NCBI GenBank assembly: GCA_913778085.1
Contig: CAJYXJ010000055.1
Span: forward strand, 36,193 to 100,192
Length of the DNA stretch: 64,000 nt
DNA from: an uncultured Chryseobacterium sp.
GTDB lineage: Bacteria; Bacteroidota; Bacteroidia; Flavobacteriales; Weeksellaceae
Direction of reading: 5' to 3'
In this document: piece after piece, positions 18,052 through 27,364 of the stretch
Position numbering within the stretch: position 1 is the first letter of the stretch
Layout: every line of letters begins with the position of its first letter
Program-made: the position numbers and the translations under genes
Notes under the pieces: generated by a model
The model's input: only the letters and a program-made list of their open reading frames with translations
Databases searched by the model: none
Told to the model about the DNA's origin: nothing

Positions 18052-18486
18052 TTATTTAATATCCAGTAATTCCACTTCAAAAACCAATGTGGAGTTCGGG
18101 CCGATTTCCTTGCTGATCTGCTGATCGCCATAGGCGAGATGCGGCGGGATAATCAGTCTCCACTTGCTTCCTACCGGCATCAGCTGAAGGGCTTCCGTCC
18201 ATCCCTTGATTACTTTATTTAAAGGAAACGAAGCCGGCGTCCCTCTTTTCACGGAGCTGTCGAATACTTTTCCGGTAATGGTAGTTCCGTGGTAGTGGCA
18301 TTTTACTGTAGATCTGGGTCCCGGTTTCGGCCCGTCGCCTTCGGTGATGATTTCATACTGCAATCCGCTTGGCAGTTCCACAACACTTTCTCTCTTGCCA
18401 TATTCTGCCATATATTCCTGGCCGTCTTTCAGGTTTTTCTCGGCCTGCTCTTTTTTACGTTTGAATAACATATCTGCTACGCCCAT
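18052..18486 (-). CDS. FKBP-type peptidyl-prolyl cis-trans isomerase
   Basis: A 144-residue cytosolic FKBP: an N-terminal charged helix (residues 8-35) and the FKBP fold with VKCHYHGTTITGKVFDSS, VIKGWTEALQLMPVGSKWRLIIP, AYGDQ and a final TLVFEVELLDI. These enzymes isomerise proline peptide bonds and act as folding helpers. All active-site aromatic positions appear kept (Y, F, W, Y, F). It has its own promoter and terminator. Confidence 0.92.
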   Translation of the reverse strand: MGVADMLFKRKKEQAEKNLKDGQEYMAEYGKRESVVELPSGLQYEIITEGDGPKPGPRSTVKCHYHGTTITGKVFDSSVKRGTPASFPLNKVIKGWTEALQLMPVGSKWRLIIPPHLAYGDQQISKEIGPNSTLVFEVELLDIK

Positions 18487-18499
18487 AATTATTTTTTTA

Positions 18500-18507
18500 C
18501 AAAGATA
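18500..18507 (-). promoter_or_regulatory. -7 box for FKBP
   Basis: Minus-strand TATCTTTG, a perfect TAnnTTTG, 14 bp upstream of the start codon. Confidence 0.55.
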
Positions 18508-18708
18508 GTGTTTTACGGCGCGAAGATAGAAAACGGATGACAGAAGTTTTTATTCATTGCCGATATAAAATATGTTTTATTTTTTTCTTCGATTTTTAAT
18601 CAGCTGACAATCAAATCACAAATTTCCTGCGCGGAAAGTTCAGATATGCTTAATACTGTATTAACACGTTTGCGGAAAGTTGGCGTTATAATTGGACTTA
18701 AAAACTAA

Positions 18709-19710
18709 ATGCCAAGTCCATTAAGATATAATAAAAGATTTGATAAGCTGACTGATGAGGAACAGGAACTCCTTGAAATCAACAAAAAAAGCATTGCCGA
18801 TTTTGTAGAGCAGTCATCTTCCGTAAGTGACGTCAGTTATGCAACCCGGAATGCTCATGCCAAAACCTATGCTGTTGCCAAAGGCAGATTCATTATTGCA
18901 GATGATCTTCCTGACTATTTACAACCGTTTTTCGATAAGAATCAGTATGATCTCATCCTACGCTTCTCTAATGCCCATCCCAAAATCATCAGGGGTAAAA
19001 GAGACATTCCGGCTTACGGATTCGCCGTAAAGATTAAAGATGAAAACGGGGTGCTGCTGGCAAATTATCCATTGGTAAATTTCCCTTTATTTCCAATCAG
19101 TTCCGTCAGTACCTTTCTGAGACTGTTTACTTCGGTAAACCGTTTTTTCATCAAGAAATGGAGTTCCTTTTCTTTAATGACGCAGGTAATTAAGGTCATT
19201 CCTTCAACATTTACAGCGTCGTTTGTAAAAAACATTTTTAAACTCTGGAGAAAGCGGAATGATTTTTTCCTTTCTTTCGACTATCATTCGGTAGGTGTAT
19301 ACCGCCTGGGCGATTATATGATGAAAATTAGGCTGAAGCCACAATCCGTCCCTAAAAATTTCGGAAAACGGCTGAAAGTAAAAGATGCTCTGGAAAGCTA
19401 CCTGAATACGAATGCTTTTACCGCTGATGTAATGGTTCAGCTTTGCTACGATCTGAAAGATCAGCCGGTCAACCAACTGAATGTAGAATGGAAAAATTCC
19501 CCTTTCATCAAAATCGGAGAAATAAAAATCAATCAGAATAACCTTCTTGATCCGTATGCATGCGAAAACGAAATGCTTTCTTTCAACCCTTTTGAGAGCA
19601 AAATATTCTTCCAGCCGGTCGGAAAATTACAGAAACTCCGTGAAGATGCCTATAAAGTTTCCATGCAGACGAGACTGAAAATCAATAAACTGTTGAAATA
19701 TAACAAGTGA
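18709..19710 (+). CDS. Catalase-superfamily protein (heme-dependent, short form)
   Basis: This 333-residue protein carries catalase-like blocks: TRNAHAKTYAVAKGRFII (the histidine corresponds to the catalytic region), LILRFSNAHPKI and KRDIPAYGFAVKI. It is much shorter than true catalases (about 480 residues) and lacks an obvious C-terminal heme-tyrosine motif of the RxxxY type. It belongs to the loosely defined catalase-like proteins whose activity may be peroxidatic or lost. Stand-alone gene, terminator shared with terC. Confidence 0.72.
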   Translation: MPSPLRYNKRFDKLTDEEQELLEINKKSIADFVEQSSSVSDVSYATRNAHAKTYAVAKGRFIIADDLPDYLQPFFDKNQYDLILRFSNAHPKIIRGKRDIPAYGFAVKIKDENGVLLANYPLVNFPLFPISSVSTFLRLFTSVNRFFIKKWSSFSLMTQVIKVIPSTFTASFVKNIFKLWRKRNDFFLSFDYHSVGVYRLGDYMMKIRLKPQSVPKNFGKRLKVKDALESYLNTNAFTADVMVQLCYDLKDQPVNQLNVEWKNSPFIKIGEIKINQNNLLDPYACENEMLSFNPFESKIFFQPVGKLQKLREDAYKVSMQTRLKINKLLKYNK

Positions 19711-19810
19711 ATGGTCAATTTTGCTCCGCAAGTGAATGATCAATCAAAAACTGATATGAAATTGACAAGCAAAGCGAATTAATCCGCAGGAATTCACCCA
19801 TTCATTATTC
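19708..19810. repeat. Dispersed intergenic repeat copy
   Basis: Contains GTGAATGGTCAATTTTGCTC, AATTGACAAGCAAAGCGAATT and GCAGGAATTCACCCATTC. Same family as 9266-9343 and the copies between tRNA genes at 50.1-52.0 kb. Confidence 0.7.
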
Positions 19811-19816
19811 ATTATA

Positions 19817-19850
19817 AAAAAGGCCTTACGTATTGTAAAGCCTTTATTTT
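19817..19850. terminator. Bidirectional terminator between the catalase-like gene and terC
   Basis: Arms AAAGGCCTTAC and GTAAAGCCTTT around GTATT with one unpaired base per side, A run before and T run after. Confidence 0.8.
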
Positions 19851-19865
19851 TAATAGTAAACCGGA

Positions 19866-20915
19866 TCAATCTTCGAGTTTTCCCTTTTCTTCTTTTTCTT
19901 CCTCTTTATCGGGAAAAATCAGTGACAGGATTACCGAGATCACCAGAACCCCGCCTACGATCCCCAAGGATACCGGGGATGGAATATGGATCCATGGCGC
20001 GATCAGCATTTTTACCCCGATGAACGTCAGGATGACAGCCAGACCGTAAGGCAGCTTGCTGAACATATGAATAAAATTCGCCAACAAGAAATACAGGGAT
20101 CGTAATCCTAAAATCGCAAAAATATTCGACGTATACAAGATGAACGGATCATTGGAGATGGCAAAGATCGCCGGAATAGAATCCACTGCGAAAAGCACAT
20201 CGGTGAATTCGATAACTGCTACCACCACCAAAAGCGGGGTGGCCATTTTTATTCCGTTCTGAACGGTGAAGAATTTATCGCCGACATAATTGTCGGAAAC
20301 TTTCCAGAATCTTTTGATCAATCGTGCTCCTGCGGTATTGCTGTAGTCTTCGTCTTCGTCATCGTCACCGCCGCCCCAGGATTTGATTCCCGCGTACACC
20401 AGAAAGAAACCGAACAGAGCCATCACAATGTTGATTTTTACAGGATGCCCGAATATATTCATTTCCGGCAGGTAAGTAAGATCAATCAGACCGACTCCTG
20501 CAAAAATGAAAATCGCCCTGAAGATCAATGCCCCGATAATCCCCCAGAACAGCACTTTATGGTGCAGATACTTCGGAACCTTAAAGAATCCGAACACCAG
20601 GATGAAGACAAAGAGATTGTCTACCGAAAGCGCCTTTTCAATCCAATAGGCTGCCTGATATTCTGTAAATTTTGTTATAGCAATTTCATGGCTGCCAGGC
20701 CCCAGATCCGAGTTATATACCCAGTAAACAACACCGGAAAAGACCATGGACAGCGAGATCCATACAATTGACCAGATTGTGGCCTCTTTGGAAGAAACCT
20801 CATGACTCTTTTTGTTGAAAACCCCTAAATCAAGGAGCAACATGATAACTACCGTTACCGCAAATCCCCAAACCAGACCGGGATGAAGATCTAAAATACT
20901 CGTATTTTGTCCCAC
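19866..20915 (-). CDS. terC: TerC-family integral membrane protein
   Basis: A 349-residue polytopic protein with TerC hallmarks: the acidic YWIEKALSVDNLFVFILVFGFF segment after the third membrane helix, FTDVLFAVDSIPAIFAIS, and a cytosolic acidic loop (GGGDDDEDEDYS). TerC/Alx proteins act in metal ion (manganese) homeostasis and associate with the Ter stress system. It closes the Ter cluster on the same strand, after a 155-bp gap. Confidence 0.92.
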   Translation of the reverse strand: MGQNTSILDLHPGLVWGFAVTVVIMLLLDLGVFNKKSHEVSSKEATIWSIVWISLSMVFSGVVYWVYNSDLGPGSHEIAITKFTEYQAAYWIEKALSVDNLFVFILVFGFFKVPKYLHHKVLFWGIIGALIFRAIFIFAGVGLIDLTYLPEMNIFGHPVKINIVMALFGFFLVYAGIKSWGGGDDDEDEDYSNTAGARLIKRFWKVSDNYVGDKFFTVQNGIKMATPLLVVVAVIEFTDVLFAVDSIPAIFAISNDPFILYTSNIFAILGLRSLYFLLANFIHMFSKLPYGLAVILTFIGVKMLIAPWIHIPSPVSLGIVGGVLVISVILSLIFPDKEEEKEEKGKLED

Positions 20916-20994
20916 TTTTTACTCTATGTTGTTATATGATAAAAGCAATAGCTGTACAGGATACAGATATTGCTATTGATTGATAGACCGATTT

Positions 20995-21056
20995 AAACTT
21001 TGGCTAAAGCCTTATTGAAAATCATCCTATACAAACGGGCTAAAGCCCGTTCCTAT
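20995..21056. repeat. Dispersed repeat with AACGGGC/GCCCGTT hairpin
   Basis: ACTTTGGCTAAAGCC followed by AACGGGCTAAAGCCCGTT. A related, diverged copy lies at 29868-29932 (GCTTTAAAGCC, GCGGACTGAAATCCGC). It also acts as a possible terminator of the terD gene ending at 21071. Confidence 0.6.
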
Positions 21057-21070
21057 CGATTCTGCCTATT

Positions 21071-21682
21071 CTATAAATATTTTTGCTTTACCGTTTCTAT
21101 CGTTTCCTGCAGTTTTCTATCAGCGGTCGGATCTCCGATGGCGTTGAATTTCCATTCGCCGTTTCTTCTATAAAAAACGCCCATCACCATGGCAACATGG
21201 CCTTTGAAAGAAGCGTCGTTCGCGATGTCATATTTAGCGAAAACCTCTCTTACATTGGTTGGCGTTCCTTCATAAATCCTGATGGAAGCAAAAGGAATCG
21301 TCCCGAAATCCTGGCCTTTGTAGCTATTCAGCACCAGGGCCACATGTTCTACGTTAGAATCCAGATTGCTGAAATCTACAGTGATTACTTCGTTATCCAG
21401 TCCGTCGTTTCCGTTTACGTCACCGGTTAAATCGTCCCCGCTGTGTCTTACGGCACCATTCTTAGACTTCAGGTTTCCGAAATAAATGATTTCTGTAGCA
21501 TTTTTGTTAGCGTCATATAAAATACAGCTTCCGTCCAGGTCTACCGCCTCTCTGGTGATGCCTCCGAAAAATCCTTTTTTCTCAATTGCTCCCCAGTTGA
21601 TTCCCACACAGGCCTGAGAAAGCTGGGTTCCGTTTTCCTTGGTAAGGTTTATTCTCTGACCTTTTTGTAAGTTAATAGCCAT
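21071..21682 (-). CDS. TerD-family protein
   Basis: A 203-residue TerD-fold protein starting MAINLQKGQRINL, with the calcium-binding signature HSGDDLTGDVNGNDG and the family motif VALVLNSYKGQDF. TerD proteins bind Ca2+ and are part of a membrane-linked stress complex with TelA and TerC. It is the last gene of the HAD-PRTase-TerD-TelA-TerD series and differs in length from its paralogue at 23882-24436 (184 residues). Confidence 0.92.
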   Translation of the reverse strand: MAINLQKGQRINLTKENGTQLSQACVGINWGAIEKKGFFGGITREAVDLDGSCILYDANKNATEIIYFGNLKSKNGAVRHSGDDLTGDVNGNDGLDNEVITVDFSNLDSNVEHVALVLNSYKGQDFGTIPFASIRIYEGTPTNVREVFAKYDIANDASFKGHVAMVMGVFYRRNGEWKFNAIGDPTADRKLQETIETVKQKYL

Positions 21683-21738
21683 CTTTTTATGTTTAGTTTG
21701 TTAATTTGTTTTTTGCAAAGCATCAATATGATCTTCGC

Positions 21739-22689
21739 TTAGTTGTTATTTAAATTTAAATTCAGCATCGCACGGAGAATATTCGTTTCTTCGTTAATGT
21801 CGAACATTTTACTCATAATATCGGTATTTTCCAGATTTTTAATATAATCTTTCAGCACACCGGTTACCTGTTCGGGCAATACTTTTTTCCGTTCATTCAT
21901 CGCTTCTTCAAGCTGCTCGTTTTTCCTTCTGAGCTGATAGACGATGGTTCCCCGGTTCGATTCATTGGGCGAAGTATCAAGTTTTTCCAGCTTTTTAGGC
22001 TCGAGCAGATACATTTTCCGGCCTTCGACATCAAAGATAAAATAATCTTCAGACTGGAAAATTTTAAAAAGCTCATACTCGTTACCTGAAATCGCATAAC
22101 CACAGACAAAACGGACTTTAAAATTCTGAATATTCAGCCGTCCCAGCAACTTTCTTTCGATCCGGTACTCCTGATACTGATAGGCCGGAAAGTTCCCGGA
22201 TTTCAGCAGTTCTTCGTCAACATCCGGTCGGTAGAATTCAGCCGCATACTTTTTATGAAAATCCAGTATATGATCCCAGTTCAGCCGGAATTTATCTTCC
22301 GTAAGATCAGTGTACAGGTTTTTCAGCTGACTGGAAAAAGTACCGCTGTACATTTTCCGATCGGTCTCGAAACCGTCTGCCCGTTTTTCCTCAAATCCGG
22401 AGATGTATTTGCTGTTGACCTCCATCTCGTTGATCACCGCCAGCATATCATTTTCCTTCTGCCTTTTGATCTTCGTGAGAAGCTCGATCAGGCTGTCGGT
22501 AAACTGCAGGTGAAAAAGTTCAAGCTTGCTGTAATCCAGCCCTTTGTTTTCCTGAAAAAGGTTGTGGATAATATCCGTCTTGATGTAGATGGAAATGATA
22601 TCGACATTTTCAAAAAAATTCGCGAGAAGTTTAAGTTTCGTTAATCTTCTCTTGCTTTGGGACATGATATTTACGGCATCTTCATTCAC
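21739..22689 (-). CDS. Unnamed Ter-cluster protein
   Basis: A 316-residue soluble protein with no domain I can name. It is rich in charged residues, with a predicted coiled coil near the C-terminus (QLRRKNEQLEEAMNERKKVL) and a central GRLNIQNFKVRFVCGYAISG beta region. It starts 13 bp after the telA stop on the same strand and 56 bp before the next terD, so it is almost certainly part of the Ter operon. A second ATG eight codons in (MSQSKRRLTK) is an alternative start. Confidence 0.75.
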   Translation of the reverse strand: MNEDAVNIMSQSKRRLTKLKLLANFFENVDIISIYIKTDIIHNLFQENKGLDYSKLELFHLQFTDSLIELLTKIKRQKENDMLAVINEMEVNSKYISGFEEKRADGFETDRKMYSGTFSSQLKNLYTDLTEDKFRLNWDHILDFHKKYAAEFYRPDVDEELLKSGNFPAYQYQEYRIERKLLGRLNIQNFKVRFVCGYAISGNEYELFKIFQSEDYFIFDVEGRKMYLLEPKKLEKLDTSPNESNRGTIVYQLRRKNEQLEEAMNERKKVLPEQVTGVLKDYIKNLENTDIMSKMFDINEETNILRAMLNLNLNNN

Positions 22690-22702
22690 TTTGCTGCTGC
22701 GG

Positions 22703-23881
22703 TTATCCTCTTACGTTGGCTTTCAGTTCGTGTTCCAGAGTCATCAGATCCTGATCCAGCTTTCTTCGTCCTTCGGCACCCTGCTTCTGGATCTGTTTTA
22801 CTTCGTTCAGCGTATTGATCAGTTTTGAAGTTGTTTCCCTTAAAACGTCTACTGAAACGATGGTCTGTTCGTTGGCTCGTGCTACGTTCACGGAATTCTG
22901 CCCCAGACGCTCAGCGTTTTTCCTAAGAATATCTTCGGTGGTTGCTGAAACCTTCTGCTGGATTTCAATACTCTGCTGCTGCCTGTACATTGCCACAGCC
23001 AGTGAAAGCTGATTTTTCCATAGCGGCAGTGTGGTCGTCAGGATCGTCTGTGCTTTTTCGGCAATCGAAACGTTGTTGTTCTGAACCAATCGGATCTGCG
23101 GAAGCGACTGCATCATGATCAGGCGAACCACTTTCAGGTCGGCCAGTCTACGGTCCAGTCTTGCAATGAAATCCCTTTTGTCGGCAATCTGGTAATCCTG
23201 GAATTCCTGCGTATTGGCTTCCATGTGGGCAAGTTCGGCACCGGCCTTTTCGATCCTCAGGTTTCCGATAATCACAAGTTCCTCAATCTGTTTGATGGCG
23301 TTCACATTGCTATCGAAAATGGTCTGCAGAACGGCATTATCCTTCGTGGAAGTAATGATTCCTGCGTTTACTTTATAGGCAATCTGATCGATGTTGTTGA
23401 TGATCTTATCATATTTGGCAAATAAATTCTCAATCTGCGTCATCACACTTTTCATGAAAGGCAGTTTGCTTAAGAAGCTCTTGAATTTATTCTGATTCAA
23501 TTCTTCAACATCCACATAGTTCAGCTCGACCAATAGATTATTGATCAGCTCTCCCACTTCCCCGGAATTGGATCTCCTTACGTTTCCTAAGAAACTGTCG
23601 CTCTGGTTGGAAAGCGTTCTCTGAAGATCCGCCCCGAAGTTCACGATCGATCCAGGATTGGTTTCATCGATGGAATCGGCCAGGGCTTCATATTTCTGAC
23701 GTTCTTCCGATTGCAGCTGGGTAAGGTTTACGTTTCCGTCACGGTCTACCAGAGGAGCCGGCGGCGTACTCGGTGTTGCCATACCTGGCGGCGGTGCCAT
23801 CGGCGTCGGTTCGAAGGTTTTTAAGGGCTCGATGGATCCAAGAGGATCGATAGGTTGATTTTCCTGATTGTCCATGGTCAA
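22703..23881 (-). CDS. TelA-like toxic-anion resistance protein
   Basis: A 392-residue protein with a proline-rich N-terminal tail (PTPMAPPPGMATPSTPP) and a long helical body typical of TelA/KlaA (YEALADSIDETNPGSIVNFG, then MQSLPQIRLVQ and LPLWKNQLSLAVAMYRQQQS). TelA works with TerD proteins in resistance to tellurite, colicins and phage in other bacteria. The start codon directly abuts the terD stop at 23882. Confidence 0.92.
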   Translation of the reverse strand: MTMDNQENQPIDPLGSIEPLKTFEPTPMAPPPGMATPSTPPAPLVDRDGNVNLTQLQSEERQKYEALADSIDETNPGSIVNFGADLQRTLSNQSDSFLGNVRRSNSGEVGELINNLLVELNYVDVEELNQNKFKSFLSKLPFMKSVMTQIENLFAKYDKIINNIDQIAYKVNAGIITSTKDNAVLQTIFDSNVNAIKQIEELVIIGNLRIEKAGAELAHMEANTQEFQDYQIADKRDFIARLDRRLADLKVVRLIMMQSLPQIRLVQNNNVSIAEKAQTILTTTLPLWKNQLSLAVAMYRQQQSIEIQQKVSATTEDILRKNAERLGQNSVNVARANEQTIVSVDVLRETTSKLINTLNEVKQIQKQGAEGRRKLDQDLMTLEHELKANVRG

Positions 23882-24436
23882 TTATTGATAGATTGCTACA
23901 AATTTTTCAAGGCCTTCCCTTTGTCCGGAACCTACAGCTTCAAACTTCCACTCTCCGTTTCTGTTGTAAATCCTTCCGAATTCCACTGCGGTTTCGATGG
24001 AGAAGTCTTCATCCAGTTCGTATTTAAGAATTTCTTCGTTGGTATCGGTATTGAAAATTCTGATGAATGAGTTTCTTACCTGTCCGAAGTTCTGTCTTCT
24101 TGCATCGGCCTCGTGAATCGTTACTACTACGGTAATCTCTTTTACGGCAGGATCAATTTTAGTTAAATCGATTTTAATCTGCTCATCATCCCCGTTTCCA
24201 TCTCCTGTCAGGTTATCCCCAGAGTGGATCACGGCTTTATCCGGAGATTCCAGGTTGTTGTAAAAGATAAAGTGGTTATCGGAAACGAGCTTCTTGTTTT
24301 CGCCCAATAAAAATAAGGAAGCATCAAGATCAAAAGCCGTTCCCGTCGATGTATTATTGGTATCCCATCCTAAACCTACGGTGAATTTCGGTGCATTTAT
24401 ATTTTCTCTCTGTCCTTTCTGTAAGTTAATAGCCAT
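23882..24436 (-). CDS. TerD-family protein
   Basis: A 184-residue TerD protein (MAINLQKGQRENI) with HSGDNLTGDGNGDDEQI for calcium binding and FVAIYQ at the end. Its start overlaps the end of the PRTase gene by 11 bp, and its stop touches telA, indicating one transcript. It is the canonical-length member of the two TerD copies. Confidence 0.93.
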   Translation of the reverse strand: MAINLQKGQRENINAPKFTVGLGWDTNNTSTGTAFDLDASLFLLGENKKLVSDNHFIFYNNLESPDKAVIHSGDNLTGDGNGDDEQIKIDLTKIDPAVKEITVVVTIHEADARRQNFGQVRNSFIRIFNTDTNEEILKYELDEDFSIETAVEFGRIYNRNGEWKFEAVGSGQREGLEKFVAIYQ

Positions 24437-25250
24437 AATATAATTCGGTTTGTGTTAAAGTGTTTATGTTGTTTTCGTATTCTTTTATTAAATGATAATT
24501 GTTGCTGATGGCCAGCTCCAGGAGCTGATCCATCTGCTCTTTCTTTACTTTAGACGTAAGATACTCAAAATTACCTGAATCCAGGCCTAAAATATATTTT
24601 ACGATCCTTGTATTGAACTGAAAGCTTGGTTTTTCCATAACTTCCGTGATATGCTGAACATTTTTCACCGCATAATAATTGAAATAGTTTTCAATTTTGG
24701 GATCGAGTTCAAAATTCATCAGCTCTGCATAATACATGAATAAAAAATCGGCTTCCACCTGGTATTCATCGAGAATTTTGTTCACGGTAAACTCATGGCT
24801 TCCGGTAATTTTAATATCATCAATAAAAATACAAAGTTTTCCCCGAAGAAAATCCTTATCCAGGTAATAAGTATCGTTGGCAATTAAATTTTTACGGTCT
24901 TCGAAGCTCAGGTTCCCGTAATCTGTCGTATAAGTGTGGTTCCTGTTGATTTTTGAGAGAATGCTCGATCTTTTCCCTTTCTGAAACAGATAGAAATCCA
25001 GATGCTTCTTAAAGTAAAAGCAGAGGAAATTGGAAGCGGTGGGAATGGCCATGTAAGGGCTCGGCAGCACCACGATCTCTTTATCGGTATTTAAAACTGA
25101 TTCATTTTCAGAAATAAATCCTACAAACAGGTCTTTGGCAAATTTCTCAGCATAGGAGGTATCGCCATATTTAAAAAAGCTGTATTCGCCGGGCGAAAAT
25201 GTAAATTCATCGGCTGAATGAATATGGTGTAAGCTGTATCTTTTGTTCAT
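24426..25250 (-). CDS. Phosphoribosyltransferase-like protein of the Ter cluster
   Basis: A 274-residue protein with the PRPP-binding loop LCIFIDDIKITGSHEFTV (acidic pair followed by TG, about residues 140-157), the hallmark of type I phosphoribosyltransferases. Anantharaman, Iyer and Aravind described PRTase plus HAD enzymes next to TerD/TelA genes as a possible nucleotide-like biosynthetic or processing branch of the Ter system. It lies 2 bp after the HAD gene and overlaps terD. Substrate not known. Confidence 0.8.
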   Translation of the reverse strand: MNKRYSLHHIHSADEFTFSPGEYSFFKYGDTSYAEKFAKDLFVGFISENESVLNTDKEIVVLPSPYMAIPTASNFLCFYFKKHLDFYLFQKGKRSSILSKINRNHTYTTDYGNLSFEDRKNLIANDTYYLDKDFLRGKLCIFIDDIKITGSHEFTVNKILDEYQVEADFLFMYYAELMNFELDPKIENYFNYYAVKNVQHITEVMEKPSFQFNTRIVKYILGLDSGNFEYLTSKVKKEQMDQLLELAISNNYHLIKEYENNINTLTQTELYYGY

Positions 25251-25252
25251 CG

Positions 25253-25927
25253 TTATATTTTGTGGGTAATAAGGTGTGCATTGAAGCCGAAATCTTTTGC
25301 GCCTTTGTAGTCGGCTATCGGATTGTCGCCGATGTGGAGAATCTGCTGTAAGTCCAGTTCAGGGTTTTTGATGAGGCTTTTTACCTGCTGAAAGATCTTC
25401 GGATCCGGTTTGGAACAGTTGGTCTCATCGGAATAGATATGGAAATCGATATACTGATCTAGGTTTTCACTAATCAGGAATTTCCTCATGGTTTTCCCTT
25501 TGATGAATCCTGTATTGCTCAGGATGTTAATGGTTTTCCCCTGATTTTTGATTTCATCAAAAAACCGGTGCAGGTCTTCAAAAATCACTACAGGTCTGTA
25601 TTCAAGGAATAGATCTTCGCTTTTCTGGTAAAACTCGTTCAGCTGATCTTTACGGATTGTTTTTAAATCTATGTCAAGCGCATTTAAAATCAGCAAATAA
25701 ATTTCAAAGGTATCTACGTTTCCGCCAATGACTTCATTGATGGTGTTGCACAGGTCATCGTAGTACTTTACAACTTTCGCTACTTCATCAAGCGGCTTAT
25801 CCACCTCAAAAAACGAAGCGAACAGCTCCACTCTTTTTGCTTTGAATTCAGGGTGAGATTTTATTAAGGTAAGCCACAGATCAAAAGAAAAATGGGAATG
25901 ACTGCGGATGTCTATATCTGTTTTCAA
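25253..25927 (-). CDS. HAD-superfamily hydrolase of the Ter cluster
   Basis: A 224-residue HAD phosphatase: motif I SFDLWLTLI (nucleophile Asp, with W in place of the second acid), motif II ILSNTGF, motif III KPDPKIF and motif IV HIGDNPIADYKGA. The change of the second Asp of DxD to Trp is known in some dehalogenase- or phosphonatase-like members and may affect phosphatase activity. It is the first gene of the Ter operon. Confidence 0.85.
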   Translation of the reverse strand: MKTDIDIRSHSHFSFDLWLTLIKSHPEFKAKRVELFASFFEVDKPLDEVAKVVKYYDDLCNTINEVIGGNVDTFEIYLLILNALDIDLKTIRKDQLNEFYQKSEDLFLEYRPVVIFEDLHRFFDEIKNQGKTINILSNTGFIKGKTMRKFLISENLDQYIDFHIYSDETNCSKPDPKIFQQVKSLIKNPELDLQQILHIGDNPIADYKGAKDFGFNAHLITHKI

Positions 25928-26277
25928 AATGTTACAAGTTAAAATTCATTTAGCTTTTCCTGAAAAAGATCGATGGTTCATGCTTTTTCATCATTAGTTT
26001 TAACGAATGGTTTCCAATTCTCTCCAAAGATAGAATTTTCTCCCTTATCCTGTTTTTTTTTAAGAATATTTAAGATACTGATGGGGAAGAATTCTGACAA
26101 AATGGATAGAGCTTATCATCAATTACGCAGTATTAATTATTCAAAATATGATAAGTTTAAATGATTATTATCTAAATTTTAGACATTAAGATTAAATAAA
26201 TCACACGAATAATACCACATACGATTAATTTTTATCATTTATTATTTCTATATTTGAATTGTTAAAATAAATAATCT
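25928..26277 (+). promoter_or_regulatory. Promoter-bearing spacer with -7 box TATATTTG at 26249-26256
   Basis: The 350-bp spacer separates the divergent Ter operon and LamG gene. A perfect TAnnTTTG box sits 21 bp before the LamG start; the -33 element is weak. No gene is visible in the spacer. Confidence 0.5.
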
Positions 26278-27216
26278 ATGAAAAAAATTTATCTGTTAGC
26301 CTGTGCTTTTCTTGCAGGACTTTCTCAGGCACAAACGCCGGTTTATGTTCCTGCCTCAGGATTGGTAGCGTGGTGGGGATTCAGCGGAAATGCCAATGAT
26401 TCCAGCGGCAACAACAATACCCTTACCGTAAACGGTGCTACCCTTACTGCCGACCGTTACGGAAATGCCAATTCTGCTTATTCCTTCAACGGGACCAGCA
26501 GCTACTTAACCAACAGTGCCTTATCATTTGCCTTCTCTCAATCAGGAGCCCACAGCATCTCTTTCTGGATCAACAGAACGGGAACTTCCGATGGAGTAGC
26601 GATGATGAGCGGATCCAATGCTTCTTCCAATTTTATCTGGCTGATCCAGTCGGACACTTCAAAAATCGTTTACGGAACCAACAAGCAGGGAGCATCATGG
26701 ACGTGGGTAAACAGCCCGACTTATGCGGCAGGTTCCCAATGGGACCATTATGTTGCGGTATACAACAACCAGAGCATGACACTTTACAAAAACGGCGTAT
26801 CGGTAGGTACCAATACCAATGCCTATACCGGTACCACACAGGCTGCCTTGCCGATCTATATCGGAAGAGCCATCAGCGGAGGTTATATTGCGGCCAATAT
26901 AGATGATGTAGGGATCTGGAGCAGGGCACTTACCGCAGGAGAGATCAACCAGCTTTACAGCTCCACCCTTTCTACCAAGGAGGTAAAAACACAAACGGCT
27001 GCAGGCAGCATCGCTCCGAATCCGGCCAAAGATTATATCGAACTTCATGCCCCGATCAAAGGCTCAAAAGCTTATACCATTACTGATGCCACCGGAAGAC
27101 TTTTATCCAAAGGACAGGTTTCAGACAAAGAAAAAGTAGATGTATCCGCCCTTTCCAAAGGAATTTATTTTATGGAAATCGAGGGAGTGAAAACTTTAAA
27201 ATTCATTAAAGAATAA
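26278..27216 (+). CDS. Secreted LamG-domain protein with T9SS sorting tail
   Basis: A 312-residue surface or secreted protein: signal peptide 1-18 (AGLSQA-Q), a LamG/concanavalin-like jellyroll at about 25-225 (LVAWWGFSGNANDSSGNNN at its start, IDDVGIWSRALTAGEI near its end) and a type A T9SS sorting domain (IAPNPAKDYIELHAP to the end, about 240-312). LamG domains bind glycans or proteins. It is monocistronic with its own promoter and terminator, as expected for a cargo of the T9SS that PorZ serves. Confidence 0.88.
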   Translation: MKKIYLLACAFLAGLSQAQTPVYVPASGLVAWWGFSGNANDSSGNNNTLTVNGATLTADRYGNANSAYSFNGTSSYLTNSALSFAFSQSGAHSISFWINRTGTSDGVAMMSGSNASSNFIWLIQSDTSKIVYGTNKQGASWTWVNSPTYAAGSQWDHYVAVYNNQSMTLYKNGVSVGTNTNAYTGTTQAALPIYIGRAISGGYIAANIDDVGIWSRALTAGEINQLYSSTLSTKEVKTQTAAGSIAPNPAKDYIELHAPIKGSKAYTITDATGRLLSKGQVSDKEKVDVSALSKGIYFMEIEGVKTLKFIKE

Positions 27217-27235
27217 TTCTGGCTATTAATACATT

Positions 27236-27264
27236 AAGCCGTCCCGTTTTACAGGACGGCTTTT
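27236..27264 (+). terminator. Terminator of the LamG gene
   Basis: Arms AAGCCGTCC and GGACGGCTT around CGTTTTACA, then T run. Confidence 0.85.
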
Positions 27265-27316
27265 CTTTTTCACCTTCTTTTCTTACCGGAATCGTAAAAA
27301 AATTGAAAATTATTTT

Positions 27317-27344
27317 TTGATTTTTAAAAATTTTGCTAATTTCG
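27317..27344 (+). promoter_or_regulatory. Probable promoter of the leader/EF-G transcript
   Basis: TTG at 27317-27319 and TAATTTCG at 27337-27344 approximate -33 and -7 boxes with 17 bp between. It would start transcription about 15 bp before the leader ATG. Confidence 0.45.
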
Positions 27345-27364
27345 CAACCGATTAACAATCAGTA

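Noticed and set aside
18709-19710. Full catalase
   Set aside because: Length and missing C-terminal heme-tyrosine motif do not fit a classical catalase, so only the superfamily is claimed.
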